Shown: positions 9,199-18,316, numbered from the stretch's first letter. The stretch: 64,000 nt of DNA from Paenochrobactrum gallinarii (GCF_014205685.1 NZ_JACIIU010000005.1:97466-161465), one strand, 5' to 3'. Notes: generated by a model not told the origin, from the sequence alone. Numbers and translations are program-made.

Positions 9199-9981
9199 TT
9201 AGTCTTCCTCCGTCCCCATATAGGCTGTGCGAACACGGGGGTCTGCTGACACTTCAGCGTAATTGCCCTCAGCCAAAATTTCGCCGCGCTGTAACACGGT
9301 AATATTATGCCCGATATCAGCCACAACTTTCAAATTATGCTCCACCATCAAAACCGCGCGGGTCTTGGCCACTTCGCGGATGAGGTTTGCAACATGCTCC
9401 ACATCCTCGCCGCCCATCCCGGCCATCGGCTCATCCAGCAGCAGCACTTTGGGATCAAGCGCCAAGGTCGTGGCAATTTCCAGAACGCGTTTGCGCCCAT
9501 AAGAAAGATCTGCCGCCAATGTATTGGTTTCATTGGTCAAACCTACCAAGGCCAAAAGCTCTTCTGCGCGTTGGTTGAGGCTGTTAAGCGAGGATAATGG
9601 CCGCCAAAATTGCGTTGCCAATTTGTTAGGGCGCTGCAAAGCAACGCGTACATTTTCCAGCAATGTCAAATGTGGAAAAACGGCTGAAATCTGGAATGAA
9701 CGGACGAGCCCCATACGCGCGACCTTATCAGGTCGCGCATTGGTAATATCTGTGCCATCAAACACAATGGTTCCGCTGCTGGGCTGAAGAAACTTCGTCA
9801 GCAGATTGAAAACCGTGGTTTTTCCGGCACCATTGGGTCCGATCAATGCATGCACGCGGGCATGTTCCACATTAAGATCAACATTCTTGACCGCCGCAAA
9901 GTCACCAAAGGTTTTGCTCAAACCTTTGGCTGAAAGCACAATACGGGGGCTTTCATGTTTATCCAAAGCTGCATTCATCAT
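9199..9981 (-). CDS. Branched-chain-type ABC ATPase (LivG-like)
   Basis: 260 residues. Walker A GPNGAGKTT, signature LSYGRKR (the LivG variant of LSGGQ), Walker B VLLLDEPMAGM, and a C-terminal extension ending RTAYMGTEED, the typical LivG tail. It forms the ATPase pair with the LivF-like protein. The start at 9981 has AGAGG about 8 bases upstream. It follows the binding-protein gene by 14 bases. Confidence 0.9.
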   Translation of the reverse strand: MMNAALDKHESPRIVLSAKGLSKTFGDFAAVKNVDLNVEHARVHALIGPNGAGKTTVFNLLTKFLQPSSGTIVFDGTDITNARPDKVARMGLVRSFQISAVFPHLTLLENVRVALQRPNKLATQFWRPLSSLNSLNQRAEELLALVGLTNETNTLAADLSYGRKRVLEIATTLALDPKVLLLDEPMAGMGGEDVEHVANLIREVAKTRAVLMVEHNLKVVADIGHNITVLQRGEILAEGNYAEVSADPRVRTAYMGTEED

Positions 9982-9995
9982 AAAAGCGACCTCTC

Positions 9996-11207
9996 TTACT
10001 GTGCAACCAGAGAGCAACCGCTTTTTGCAGGATCGAGATAGGCTTCCTCACCAGGGATTGTTGCCAGAACATTATAATAGTCCCATGGCTCTTTGCTATC
10101 AGCAGGCTTTTTCACTTCCAGCAAATAAAGATCACTGATCATACGACCATTTTCTGCAACGCGGCCATTCTTAGCAAAAACGTCATTAACCGGCAGTTCT
10201 TTCAAAGCTTTTGCAACTGCATCGCCTTCATCTGTACCGGCTTTATCAATTGCTTTCAGGTAGCTGAGAACGGCTGAATAGGTTCCGGCATGAACCATGT
10301 TTGGCATCGCACCGGTGCGTTCCATGAAACGTTTGCCAAACTCACGGGATTCATCATCACGATCCCAATAGAAGCTCTCGGTCAGGGTCAGACCCTGTGC
10401 GGCTTCAAGGCCAAGGCCATGAACTTCAGCGATGGTGAAAAGCAAACCGGCAAGGCGCTGGCCACCGGCAGTGATGCCAAATTCGGCTGCCTGTTTAATC
10501 GCGTTAGATGTATCAAGGCCAGCATTGGCAAGGCCGATAACTTTAGCGCCAGAAGACTGTGCCTGCAGGAGGAAGGAAGAATAATCAGCGGTTGAAAGCG
10601 GGTGACGAACCGCACCTAAAACAGTACCACCTTTTTCTTTGACAAATTCAGAGGTGCTTTTTTCCAAAGAATAACCAAAAGCATAGTCAGCGGTGAGGAA
10701 GAACCAGCTGTCACCGCCCTGCTGCACCAATGCACCGCCGGTACCATAGGCCAGCGAGTTAGTATCAAATGCCCAATGGAAACCATAAGGGCTGCACTGT
10801 GCGCCGGTCAGTTCATTGGTCGCGGCGGCGGTGTTGATAGTGATTTTCTTCTTATCTTTACTCAGCGCCTGAACGGCCAAGCCAACCGATGAAGAGGTCA
10901 GTTCCATGATAGAATCCACACCTTCGGTATCATACCATTGGCGGGCAATATTGGAGGCAACGTCGGTTTTGTTTTGGTGATCAGCCGTCACCACTTCAAT
11001 CGGCGCACCAAGCACTGTGCCACCAAAATCTTCCGCAGCCATTTTGGCTGCCTCATAAGAGTATTTACCGCCGAAACTGGCATAAACACCCGACTGGTCA
11101 TTCAAAATACCAATCTTAACTTTTCCATCTGAAATATCAGCCGCATAAGCACTGGTGCTTGCAGCCAAAGCCATCATGGCTGACATGAAAATTTTTGCTG
11201 TACGCAT
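9996..11207 (-). CDS. Branched-chain-type ABC substrate-binding protein
   Basis: About 403 residues with a Sec signal peptide (MRTAKIFMSAMMALAASTSAYAAD). The mature protein has KVKIGILNDQSGVYASFGGK, the Peripla_BP_6 start, and the family FFLTADYAFGYSLE segment. The start at 11207 has GGGAGGAG 6 bases upstream; the longer frame to 11246 has no ribosome site. It is the first gene of the operon that continues through LivG, LivF, LivH, LivM and the four catabolic genes, so its promoter probably drives about 10 kb. Ligand unknown: homologues bind branched-chain amino acids, amides, aromatic acids or short carboxylates, and the downstream enzymes favour a small alcohol or hydroxyacid. Confidence 0.87.
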   Translation of the reverse strand: MRTAKIFMSAMMALAASTSAYAADISDGKVKIGILNDQSGVYASFGGKYSYEAAKMAAEDFGGTVLGAPIEVVTADHQNKTDVASNIARQWYDTEGVDSIMELTSSSVGLAVQALSKDKKKITINTAAATNELTGAQCSPYGFHWAFDTNSLAYGTGGALVQQGGDSWFFLTADYAFGYSLEKSTSEFVKEKGGTVLGAVRHPLSTADYSSFLLQAQSSGAKVIGLANAGLDTSNAIKQAAEFGITAGGQRLAGLLFTIAEVHGLGLEAAQGLTLTESFYWDRDDESREFGKRFMERTGAMPNMVHAGTYSAVLSYLKAIDKAGTDEGDAVAKALKELPVNDVFAKNGRVAENGRMISDLYLLEVKKPADSKEPWDYYNVLATIPGEEAYLDPAKSGCSLVAQ

Positions 11208-11386
11208 GTTTTCTCCTCCCAGAGATAAAATGGCAGCTGGCCTCAAATCGTTTTCTTAAAAGCAAGGCAGAGCTTATGCTTTCGAAAATTTTAGTGTGAC
11301 CACTCCCGTTTTGTGGTGCCAGACGACTTAAGTTTCAGCAAACGGAGCGTTGACACAAGAGCCATCTCTTAGCAGAATGCGAACAG

Positions 11387-11416
11387 GTTCTGTTTATTTT
11401 TGTACAGAACTCTGTA
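11387..11416. promoter_or_regulatory. Overlapping palindromes upstream of the lysR-type gene
   Basis: Two inverted repeats overlap: GTTCTGT (11387-11393) with ACAGAAC (11404-11410), and TACAGA-AC-TCTGTA (11403-11416). They lie 20-50 bases upstream of the GTG start of the LysR-type gene and within the divergent control region of the transporter operon. LysR regulators usually bind such dyads, so this is a likely autoregulatory or shared operator. Inference from position and symmetry. Confidence 0.45.
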
Positions 11417-11434
11417 AAAGCGGAGGGGCAAAAC

Positions 11435-12341
11435 GTGTCGACTGCATTTTCCTGGAATGATTTGCAATATTTTTTAGCTGTCGCAAGGACCGGGCAATTA
11501 TCAGCCGCAGCGCGCAATCTGCGTACTACTCATGTGACTGTTTCACGCCGCATTGAACAGCTGGAATTTGCACTCAAAGCTAAATTATTTGAACGCAATC
11601 CGCGCGGTTACGAGTTAACGACAATTGGGCGAAGGCTGGTCGATACAGCCGAAATTATCGAAGCAGAAGCGGAGCGTTTACAGGCACAAATTTCCGACAG
11701 TGTCAGCCAGTTACGTGGTCTTGTGCGCCTGAGTGCACCGGAAGGAATTTCAAATTTTTTCTTCGTTGAGAAACTCACACAGTTTGCTGAAATTCACCCC
11801 CCATATCAACGTAGAATTGCTTACAATTCAACAGATTATGGCACTTTCGCGTAAGGAGGCAGATGTAGCTATAACGCTTGATCCGCCTAAGGCCGGCCCA
11901 TATATTAATAAGAAAATTATCGACTATACTCTGCATATTTATGCAACCCGCGACTATTTAAGAAAACACCCGCCAATCACGCAAAAAAAGCAATTATTAC
12001 AGCATTTTTTCATCGGATATGTGCAGGATCTGGTCTTCTCTCCCGGCCTTGATTATATGCGCGATGTGCTGCCCGGTTTGCGCCCTAATTTTCAGTCAAC
12101 AAGCATTAGTGCCCAGCTTAAAGCTACTCTATGCAGCCGTGGTTTATGTGTACTTCCATATTTTATTGCACAAGGTTTTCCTCAGCTTCAAATAGTGCTG
12201 CCGGATGAAGTAGAGCTTAAACGGGGCTACTGGCTAACGTGCCATAATGATGTCGCCAATGCGCAACGTGTTGGCTCTCTGATGACCTACATTCTGGAAA
12301 CTTTACGTGCCAATAAAGACTTCTTCAATCGGCATCATTGA
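11435..12341 (+). pseudogene. LysR-family transcriptional regulator, frameshifted
   Basis: The N-terminal frame (GTG at 11435, GGAGGGG upstream) has a complete winged HTH: WNDLQYFLAVARTGQLSAAA, then VTVSRRIEQLE, then LFERNPRGYELT. It reaches about FAEIHP and then runs out of frame to a stop at 11854. The effector domain continues in another frame, from HINVELLTIQQIMALSRKEADVAI to the stop at 12341. The junction is a run of six C at 11797-11802; five would restore one frame of about 300 residues, the normal LysR length. Both halves are otherwise well conserved, so the break is recent, a sequencing slip, or a slippage/phase switch. It is divergent from the transporter operon, the usual layout of a LysR regulator and its target. 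Confidence 0.85.
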
Positions 12342-12530
12342 TGTTTATCTGTACAGTTTTGATCGTCTCATATTATACTTATTGATAAGAAATCCATAAA
12401 TTTTAGTGGGTGATTATTTACTCGTGAATGCAATCATACCTTTAATCTCAGTGGCAATTTGTCAGAATCACAAGACAGATTTCGCATTAAGTTCTATGCT
12501 GCATCACAGGACACAGGGCTTTAAAAGCAT

Positions 12531-13079
12531 ATGACGGCTGAACTTATATTGCATCATCTTCATACAGGCACGGTGCTTGATCCGCTCTATTATGTGACGC
12601 GTAACGACATTCTGATCGGGCTTGATTTCGGCCCCGCTGAAGGACGACTGACAACATTATTAAAACGTCGTTTTGCGGATGATTTTACTATCAGAGTGAC
12701 ACAACACAGGCATCCCGTTGATGTTGTTATCGAGAATTATTTAAACGGTGACCTGCATGCAGGCGAGGATTTAGTCGTTGATTGTGGCGGAACACAGTTT
12801 CAGCAGCGAGTATGGGCCGCTCTTCGCACCATACCGGTTGGTAAAACATGGAGTTATGGTGAACTGGCGACAAAACTTGGCACGCCGAGTGCTGCGCGAG
12901 CTGTCGGCCTTGCCAACGGGCTTAACCCTGTGAGCCTTTTTGTACCTTGCCACCGCGTGATTGGTAGCAACGGCACTTTAACCGGCTATGCCGGTGGCTT
13001 AGCACGTAAAAAATGGCTGCTGAAACATGAGAAGGCGTTGGTGGACAACGAAACACCTTCACTGTTCTCCTTTCTGTAA
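12531..13079 (+). CDS. ogt: Methylated-DNA--[protein]-cysteine S-methyltransferase
   Basis: 182 residues. Removes O6-alkyl groups from guanine by irreversible transfer to its own cysteine. The C-terminal domain has FQQRVWAALRTIPVGKTWSYGELA (DNA-binding helices), RAVGLANGLNPVSLFVPCHRVIG with the PCHR active site, and GYAGGLARKKWLL. The N-terminal half is the short Ogt-type domain; the Ada metal-binding and AraC domains are absent. It stands alone between the lysR-type pseudogene and the superoxide dismutase remnant. Confidence 0.9.
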   Translation: MTAELILHHLHTGTVLDPLYYVTRNDILIGLDFGPAEGRLTTLLKRRFADDFTIRVTQHRHPVDVVIENYLNGDLHAGEDLVVDCGGTQFQQRVWAALRTIPVGKTWSYGELATKLGTPSAARAVGLANGLNPVSLFVPCHRVIGSNGTLTGYAGGLARKKWLLKHEKALVDNETPSLFSFL

Positions 13080-13173
13080 ATGAATTTCTTCTCTATGCGC
13101 ACAAACAAAAAGCCGGTTATAGTTTTCTCTTTAACTGACTTTCATAATCGCAAATACTAAGATCAGCAGCGAT

Positions 13174-13383
13174 AGTTCTGGCTGGGCTTGGCTGGTATTT
13201 GACGGTGAAAAATCAAGAATTACCAAAACCGGTAATGCTGATATGCCATTAACAGATGGTCATCACGCTTTGCTGACCTGCGATGTCTGGGAGCAGACTT
13301 ATTATATCGATTACCGCAATATACGCCCGAAATATGTCGATGCTTTTTTAAGCCATCTGGTCAATTGGGAAATTGGTTACTGA
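13174..13383 (+). pseudogene. sodB: C-terminal remnant of Fe/Mn superoxide dismutase
   Basis: A 69-codon open stretch reads SSGWAWLVFDGEKSR near its start, then LLTCDVWEQTYYIDYRNIRPKY, and ends LVNWEIGY before TGA at 13381-13383. This matches the C-terminal end of SodB, normally GSGWAWLV, then DVWEHAYY, then LVNWE. About the first two thirds of the gene are missing: upstream, the frame soon hits a stop and has no start codon. The C-terminal metal-ligand histidine of DVWEH is Gln here, as expected of a decaying copy. 404 bases separate ogt from the kinase gene, and this remnant fills half of them. Confidence 0.8.
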
Positions 13384-13419
13384 GCACTTTGTAACGGCAA
13401 TAGCATAAATTATAAATAA

Positions 13420-13464
13420 GCCGAATAAGACGAGTGAAACATCAAATCACTGGTTTTATTCGGC
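13420..13464 (-). terminator. Long hairpin terminator after the PfkB kinase gene
   Basis: Arms GCCGAATAA (13420-13428) and TTATTCGGC (13456-13464) pair perfectly, and an inner AGTGA/TCACT stem with a 9-base loop extends the hairpin. On the minus strand it is followed by TTATTTATAATTTAT. It sits 20 bases after the kinase stop, so it probably ends the operon running from 19.3 kb. Confidence 0.65.
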
Positions 13465-13483
13465 GAAATGATCGTTCAATATA

Positions 13484-14398
13484 TTAAGCAGGCATTGCAG
13501 CCGTTGGAATGATAGCACCCGGATGCAGCACAACAATTGCAGCTAATTTTGCTGCTTGCTGAATAGCTGTTTTTGCATCCAGTCCATCGCCGCGCGCTGC
13601 CAGAAAAGCAGCATTAAAGCTATCACCCGCGCCTGTGGTATCAATCGCTGTGACAGCCTCTGGCAGCTCATATTGCTCGACTTCACCGGAAGCGGCGCTA
13701 CGATAAAATACGTTGCCGCCACCTGTCGTTAAAATAATCTCGGCGTCACTAAGCGATATGAGTTTCTGCATCGCTACAACAGGTGAATAAATGCCAAAAC
13801 AGGCTTCAATATCATCCAGCGAAGGTAATAAAACAGTTGCTAATTTTGCTGCCTTAGTGATCAATTCGCATGCTATTTCTACATTTTCCCATAACACCGG
13901 CCGGTAATTCGTATCAAATATAATCTGCGTGCCTTGTTGTTTTAACACAGCAAGTTTTTTGAAAAAATGGGCTCTGCCTTCCGGCTTTAAAACTGCTAAT
14001 ATGATTGCTGAAAAAATAAGCACCGGAGCCTTTTCAAGATCAGCAAGATGCGCAGCATTGTCGAAATAAGTACGGAATGGTGACTGATCCCGCCAATAGG
14101 AAAAGCTGCGTTCGCCCTTCGCGTCGGTTGAAATAAAACTCAAGCTGGCACGGGCATTTTCATCAACTGCTAAGGCCGAAACATCAACGCCCTCAGCAGC
14201 GATTGTCTCACTTAGCCAGCGACTATGCAGATCATTGCCAACGCGTGACAAATAGCCAACAGAGCCTGCCTTTGTCAGTCTCGCAAGATAGATTGCTGTA
14301 TTAAGCGTATCGCCACCGGCACGGCGATCAAATGTCGAAGGCTCATCACGGCGTGATGTAAATTCAACTAAAGGATCGCCAATCGCCAGATAACGCAT
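13484..14398 (-). CDS. PfkB-family carbohydrate kinase (2-ketogluconate or KDG kinase-like)
   Basis: 304 residues. PfkB signature 1 region RRAGGDTLNTAIYLARL and signature 2 DTTGAGDSFNAAFLA, with the catalytic Asp of GAGD, place it in the ribokinase superfamily. GDPLVEFTS at the N-terminus is typical of 2-keto-3-deoxygluconate and 2-ketogluconate kinases. It is the last gene of the LacI/ABC operon, directly after a 2-hydroxyacid dehydrogenase (1-base gap). In the pseudomonad kgu pathway a PfkB kinase (KguK) phosphorylates 2-ketogluconate and a 2-hydroxyacid-dehydrogenase-type reductase (KguD) makes 6-phosphogluconate, which fits this pair. A KDG kinase or fructokinase role is the alternative. 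Confidence 0.82.
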   Translation of the reverse strand: MRYLAIGDPLVEFTSRRDEPSTFDRRAGGDTLNTAIYLARLTKAGSVGYLSRVGNDLHSRWLSETIAAEGVDVSALAVDENARASLSFISTDAKGERSFSYWRDQSPFRTYFDNAAHLADLEKAPVLIFSAIILAVLKPEGRAHFFKKLAVLKQQGTQIIFDTNYRPVLWENVEIACELITKAAKLATVLLPSLDDIEACFGIYSPVVAMQKLISLSDAEIILTTGGGNVFYRSAASGEVEQYELPEAVTAIDTTGAGDSFNAAFLAARGDGLDAKTAIQQAAKLAAIVVLHPGAIIPTAAMPA

Positions 14399-14399
14399 G

Positions 14400-15320
14400 T
14401 TACACCTCGTAAGGGGTCAGTAAAGGTTTGCCAGCCACATAAGCTGCCAGATTATCAAGCACCAATTGTGCCATGGCACGGCGGGCTTCACTGGTGGCAG
14501 AACCCACATGCGGGGTGAGCACGCAATTAGGCGCTTTCATCAAGGCTTCCGGCACATGAGGTTCATCATCGAAAACATCCAGCGCAGCACCTGCAATCAT
14601 GCCGCTCGTAAGGGCTAGTGCTAAGGCTTCAGCATCGACCAACGGGCCACGTGCAACATTGATGACTATGCCGTTTGTACCCAAAGCCGATAAGGTTTCG
14701 CGCCCGACCAAACCATTATTATCTGCATTTGCCGATGCGGTTACAAATAAGAGTTCGCACTCGTGCGCCAGGGAAATGACATCTGCGCAATAAGTGTCAG
14801 GCGTATCTGATTTGCGGCTACGTGCCGTATAGAAAACTTCAAGGCCTAACCCGCGCAGCAGATCGGCAAGTTTGCGTCCGATGCGTCCATAACCCAAAAT
14901 ACCAGCTCGGCGCCCAAGAACTGAGCTTCCAAGGGGCAACTTACCATCAGTTGCCCATTTACCGTCACGAATAAAACGATCACCTTCAGCAATACGACGC
15001 GCCGATGCAAAGGCCAGCCCCAATGCCATTTCTGCAACAGCAGATGAAAGCACATCCGGCGTTGTCGTAACCTGAATGTCGCGCTTCTTCGCTTCACTCA
15101 AATCAACCGCATCAACACCCACACCATTGACCGCAATCAGACGCAGATTTGGCATTTTAGCCATTTGCTCTGCGGATAAACCAACGCTTCCTGATGTCAG
15201 CACCATTTCCACATCGGCCGCGTCGTTAATATCGCGCACTACATCATAGTTTTTAGCCAATTGCTCAGCCATTTCTTGCGGCTTAAGTTCTGCCAAAACC
15301 AAAATGCGTGGGCAACTCAT
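14400..15320 (-). CDS. D-isomer 2-hydroxyacid dehydrogenase (2-ketoaldonate reductase-like)
   Basis: 306 residues. NAD(P)-binding [20 protein letters not shown], followed about 20 residues on by TARSRK in place of an acidic residue, which suggests NADPH preference. Catalytic residues are in place: Arg of NVARGPLVD, Glu of FDDEPHVPE and His of TPHVGSAT. Family members reduce glyoxylate, hydroxypyruvate, 2-ketogluconate or its 6-phosphate. It overlaps the ABC ATPase gene by an ATGA, so the two are translationally coupled. With the adjacent kinase it suggests reduction of a 2-ketosugar acid. Confidence 0.85.
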   Translation of the reverse strand: MSCPRILVLAELKPQEMAEQLAKNYDVVRDINDAADVEMVLTSGSVGLSAEQMAKMPNLRLIAVNGVGVDAVDLSEAKKRDIQVTTTPDVLSSAVAEMALGLAFASARRIAEGDRFIRDGKWATDGKLPLGSSVLGRRAGILGYGRIGRKLADLLRGLGLEVFYTARSRKSDTPDTYCADVISLAHECELLFVTASANADNNGLVGRETLSALGTNGIVINVARGPLVDAEALALALTSGMIAGAALDVFDDEPHVPEALMKAPNCVLTPHVGSATSEARRAMAQLVLDNLAAYVAGKPLLTPYEV

Positions 15321-16051
15321 GCAATTTGCCCCAAGAAATTGCGCAAGCGCTCATTTTTCGGGTTTTTGAAGAATTCGTCTGGCGTATTTTCTTCAACAAT
15401 CACGCCCTTATCCATGAAGATAACGCGATCTGCCACCGCACGGGCAAAATCCATCTCATGGGTCACACAAAGCATTGTCATCCCGTCGCGGGCAAGATCT
15501 ACCATTGTGTCCAGCACCTCTTTGACCATTTCAGGATCAAGTGCACTGGTCGGCTCATCAAACAACATGATACGTGGCTTCATGCAAAGCGCGCGGGCAA
15601 TAGCAACGCGCTGCTGCTGGCCACCGGAAAGCTGCGCCGGATATTTATTGGCCTGCTCCGGAATTTTCACACGTTCCAAATATGCACGCGCTGTTTCTTC
15701 TGCTTCCGCACGCGAAATTTTGCGTGTTTTCATTGGCGCGAGAATACAATTCTCCAACACGGTCATATGCGGAAAAAGATTAAAAGATTGAAAGACCATG
15801 CCGATATCACGACGGATCAGCGCTGCATTACTGCCACCGGCAGTTAGTTCCACACCGTCAACGGTGATGCTGCCAGACTCGATCGCTTCAAGCTGATTGA
15901 TCGTACGGATCAGTGTTGACTTTCCTGAGCCCGAAGGGCCGCAGATAACAATCTTTTCACCGCGGCCAACAGTCAGATTAATATCATTCAAAGCATGAAA
16001 GGCCTGATAATATTTATTAACGCCGCGCATTGTGATGATTGGTTCAGCCAT
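15317..16051 (-). CDS. Polar-amino-acid-type ABC transporter ATPase
   Basis: 244 residues. Walker [10 protein letters not shown], signature LSGGQQQR, Walker [13 protein letters not shown] and H-loop VTHEM, closely following the GlnQ/HisP pattern. The chosen ATG at 16051 has AGGAGAAGAG upstream; the longer frame to 16096 crosses the intercistronic hairpin. It powers the two permeases encoded upstream in the same operon. Confidence 0.88.
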   Translation of the reverse strand: MAEPIITMRGVNKYYQAFHALNDINLTVGRGEKIVICGPSGSGKSTLIRTINQLEAIESGSITVDGVELTAGGSNAALIRRDIGMVFQSFNLFPHMTVLENCILAPMKTRKISRAEAEETARAYLERVKIPEQANKYPAQLSGGQQQRVAIARALCMKPRIMLFDEPTSALDPEMVKEVLDTMVDLARDGMTMLCVTHEMDFARAVADRVIFMDKGVIVEENTPDEFFKNPKNERLRNFLGQIA

Positions 16052-16071
16052 GATCTCTCTTCTCCTCAAAA

Positions 16072-16095
16072 TGCCCGACCGTCGCCGGTCGGGCA
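16072..16095 (-). terminator. Intercistronic hairpin (attenuator or mRNA stabiliser)
   Basis: A 9-bp stem, TGCCCGACC (16072-16080) and GGTCGGGCA (16087-16095), with a 6-base loop. It lies between the binding-protein stop and the ATPase start, with TTTT following on the minus strand. Such hairpins commonly leave more mRNA for the binding protein than for the genes after it. Confidence 0.6.
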
Positions 16096-16106
16096 CTTAG
16101 TCATTT

Positions 16107-16904
16107 TTATTGAGCTGCTTTAACAAAATCCGGCAATGGTTCAGACAACCACTTATTATGGATTGTGTCCAAAGTGCCGTCAGTTGTTGCCTGCGTTACA
16201 AAAGCATTGATCTTTTCAAGCAAAGCATCAGAGCCCGGCGAAACGGCAATGCCTTGCACCTGACTGGACATGTCAAACTTCTTATTAAAACGATCACCTG
16301 TTGCTTTAACAATTTCAGCCATCACAACATTTGAAAGGCCGATCAGCTTAACCTGACCGGAAAGCAACGCCTGAGCAGCAGTCGCATCATCATCAAAACG
16401 ACGGATATCAGCATCGGCTGGTGCAACTTTAGTCACACCAATATCCTGCGTTGAGGCACGGGCAACGGCAACAGACTTGCCTGACAGCTCTTCAGGTTTG
16501 GTCAGTTCCAAAGTTTTATCGCCATAAACAGCAGTGCTGATACCGGCATAGGCTTTGGAAAAATCAACTTTCTGCGCACGTTCTTCAGTCACACCGAGAG
16601 AGGCAACCAGCACGTCAACCTGACCTGACAACAGATAAGGAATGCGGTTTGGACCAGTAACCGGTACAATCTGTGCCTTTACGCCTAAATAGTCACCCAA
16701 TGCTTTGGCAACATCGGCATCATAGCCATCAGGTGTGCCCGACGCATCCAGAATACCAAAAGGCGGGAAATCAACCAGCATACCGATTTTAACGGTTCCG
16801 GCCTTTTCAATCGCTGCCAGATCAGCAGCTGCTGCTGGCAAAGCCAAGCCAAGCGCAACAGTCGCGGCAGCAACATATGAGAATAAACGAGTGGAAAATT
16901 TCAT
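16107..16904 (-). CDS. Polar-amino-acid-type ABC substrate-binding protein
   Basis: 265 residues. Sec signal peptide MKFSTRLFSYVAAATVALG followed by ALPAAAAD. The mature start AIEKAGTVKIGMLVDFPPFGI and DGYDADVAKALGDYLGVK are SBP_bac_3 family hallmarks, as are VDVLVASLGVTEERAQKVDFS and the C-terminal DTIHNKWL. The family binds polar amino acids and also opines and other small acids. The sugar-acid-type enzymes downstream argue for a non-amino-acid ligand here. The gene has a GC-rich hairpin directly after its stop. Confidence 0.86.
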   Translation of the reverse strand: MKFSTRLFSYVAAATVALGLALPAAAADLAAIEKAGTVKIGMLVDFPPFGILDASGTPDGYDADVAKALGDYLGVKAQIVPVTGPNRIPYLLSGQVDVLVASLGVTEERAQKVDFSKAYAGISTAVYGDKTLELTKPEELSGKSVAVARASTQDIGVTKVAPADADIRRFDDDATAAQALLSGQVKLIGLSNVVMAEIVKATGDRFNKKFDMSSQVQGIAVSPGSDALLEKINAFVTQATTDGTLDTIHNKWLSEPLPDFVKAAQ

Positions 16905-16939
16905 AGACTTCTCCTCCTTAAACGATGATTATTGAGTAT

Positions 16940-17596
16940 TTAACGGGTAATTGCGAGACGCATACGTGCTTCCAGCCTGCGCGAGAGGACAGAAAGCGGC
17001 CAGCACAAAATGAAATAAAGAGCGGCAACAATACCGAACACCAAAAATGGCTGGAAAGTCGCATTATTGACGATTTGGCCAGCGCGGGTCAGCTCTGCAA
17101 AACCAATGATGGATGCCAATGATGTGCCTTTAATCAGCTGCACCAAAAATCCGACCGTTGGCGCCACTGACAGACGCATCGCCTGTGGCAGCACAACATA
17201 GCGCATACGGTTAAAATAGGAGAGCGACAAGGCAAAAGACGCTTCGCTCTGACCAGAAGGCACTGCATCAATTGAGCCGCGCCAAATCTCGCCCAAATAG
17301 GCACTTGCATGCAGCGTCAAAGCAATTGCTGCCGCAATCAGCGGGTTAATCGGAAAGCCCATTACCGCAAGGCCAAAATAGACCAAAAACAACTGCATCA
17401 ACAGCGGCGTGCCCTGAAACAGACGAATGAATCCTGCTGAAAAGCCACGCAGCCATACATTGCCGGATGTACGCGCCAATGCAATGATCAAGCCACCAAT
17501 AGCGCCACCTGCAAATGCAATAGCAGACAAAATCAATGTCCAGCGTACAGCCATAACAATGAATAAGACATCAGCGGAAGAAAACTCACGGATCAT
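16940..17596 (-). CDS. Polar-amino-acid-type ABC permease (HisM/GlnP-like)
   Basis: 218 residues with about five membrane segments. RLFQGTPLLMQLFLVYFGL is the family motif near helix 2, and the EAA loop region is present around RYVVLPQAMRLSVAPTVG. It starts one base after the stop of the other permease and forms the channel with it. Confidence 0.87.
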   Translation of the reverse strand: MIREFSSADVLFIVMAVRWTLILSAIAFAGGAIGGLIIALARTSGNVWLRGFSAGFIRLFQGTPLLMQLFLVYFGLAVMGFPINPLIAAAIALTLHASAYLGEIWRGSIDAVPSGQSEASFALSLSYFNRMRYVVLPQAMRLSVAPTVGFLVQLIKGTSLASIIGFAELTRAGQIVNNATFQPFLVFGIVAALYFILCWPLSVLSRRLEARMRLAITR

Positions 17597-17597
17597 G

Positions 17598-18266
17598 TCA
17601 GCGCCCCAACGGATATGTGAACAAAAAGCGGCGGATCACTGCAAACAGACTTGTAAAGCCAAGTGACAGCACAAAATACATCACGCTAAGCACCAGATAA
17701 ATTTCAAAGCTGGCGAAAGTTTTTGCATTTAAATCGGCCCCCATCGAGGCCAGATCATTAGCCGAAATGGCAGACACAACGCTCGACGTTAAAAGCAAAT
17801 AAATAAACTGGCTCGTCAGCGAAGGATAAATACTTCTCAGTGCAGGCTTGATCACAATATAACGGAAAATCTGCATTCGTGACAGGCTCAATGCCCGCCC
17901 CGCTTCTATCTGCCCCTGCGGAATAGATTCAATACCCGCACGAATGATTTCAGTACCATAAGCCCCGACATTAATCACAAGCGCAACAAGCGCTGCCGTG
18001 TTGGGCGACATACTAACACCAACCGCCGGCAACCCGAAGAAGATGAAAAAGATTTGAATAAGGAACGGAGTATTGCGGATCACCTCCACATAAACACCAA
18101 CCAGCCAGCGCAAAAATGGCATTGTTGACGTTTTGGCCATCGCTCCCAAAACAGAAACAACAAGGCCCAGCACCATCGCGATAAGCGAGAGGCGTACCGT
18201 TAACCAAGCACCGTATAACAACAAATCAAGGTTGTTAAAAACCGGTTCGAAATTGAGCTGATACAT
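17598..18266 (-). CDS. Polar-amino-acid-type ABC permease (HisQ/GltJ-like)
   Basis: 222 residues with about five membrane segments. YVEVIRNTPFLIQIFFIFFGL carries the conserved RNTP motif of this permease class, and the docking loop is MQIFRYIVIKPALRSIYP. It is the first gene after the LacI regulator, with a LacI-like operator and a possible promoter in the 66-base gap. This layout means repression would act on the transporter and catabolic genes. Confidence 0.87.
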   Translation of the reverse strand: MYQLNFEPVFNNLDLLLYGAWLTVRLSLIAMVLGLVVSVLGAMAKTSTMPFLRWLVGVYVEVIRNTPFLIQIFFIFFGLPAVGVSMSPNTAALVALVINVGAYGTEIIRAGIESIPQGQIEAGRALSLSRMQIFRYIVIKPALRSIYPSLTSQFIYLLLTSSVVSAISANDLASMGADLNAKTFASFEIYLVLSVMYFVLSLGFTSLFAVIRRFLFTYPLGR

Positions 18267-18298
18267 CGCCCCTCTCCGCGGATATTGCTAATTTCACA

Positions 18299-18316
18299 AT
18301 TTAGAACGATCTAAAT
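18299..18316. promoter_or_regulatory. Putative LacI-type operator
   Basis: ATTTAGAACGATCTAAAT is palindromic around a central CG with only one mismatched pair, the classic architecture of LacI/GalR operators. It lies 33 bases upstream of the first permease start and just after the lacI-type gene. A possible -35 TTGACT (18331-18336, minus) is spaced so that the -10 would overlap the site, as expected for a repressor. The similarity to the Irr iron motif (TTTAGAA-N3-TTCTAAA) is incomplete in spacing and does not fit these genes. Confidence 0.6.

Noticed and set aside
18299..18316. Irr (ICE) iron-control motif
   Set aside because: The halves resemble TTTAGAA/TTCTAAA but the spacing is one base short and the genes are for sugar-acid uptake; a LacI operator explains it better.
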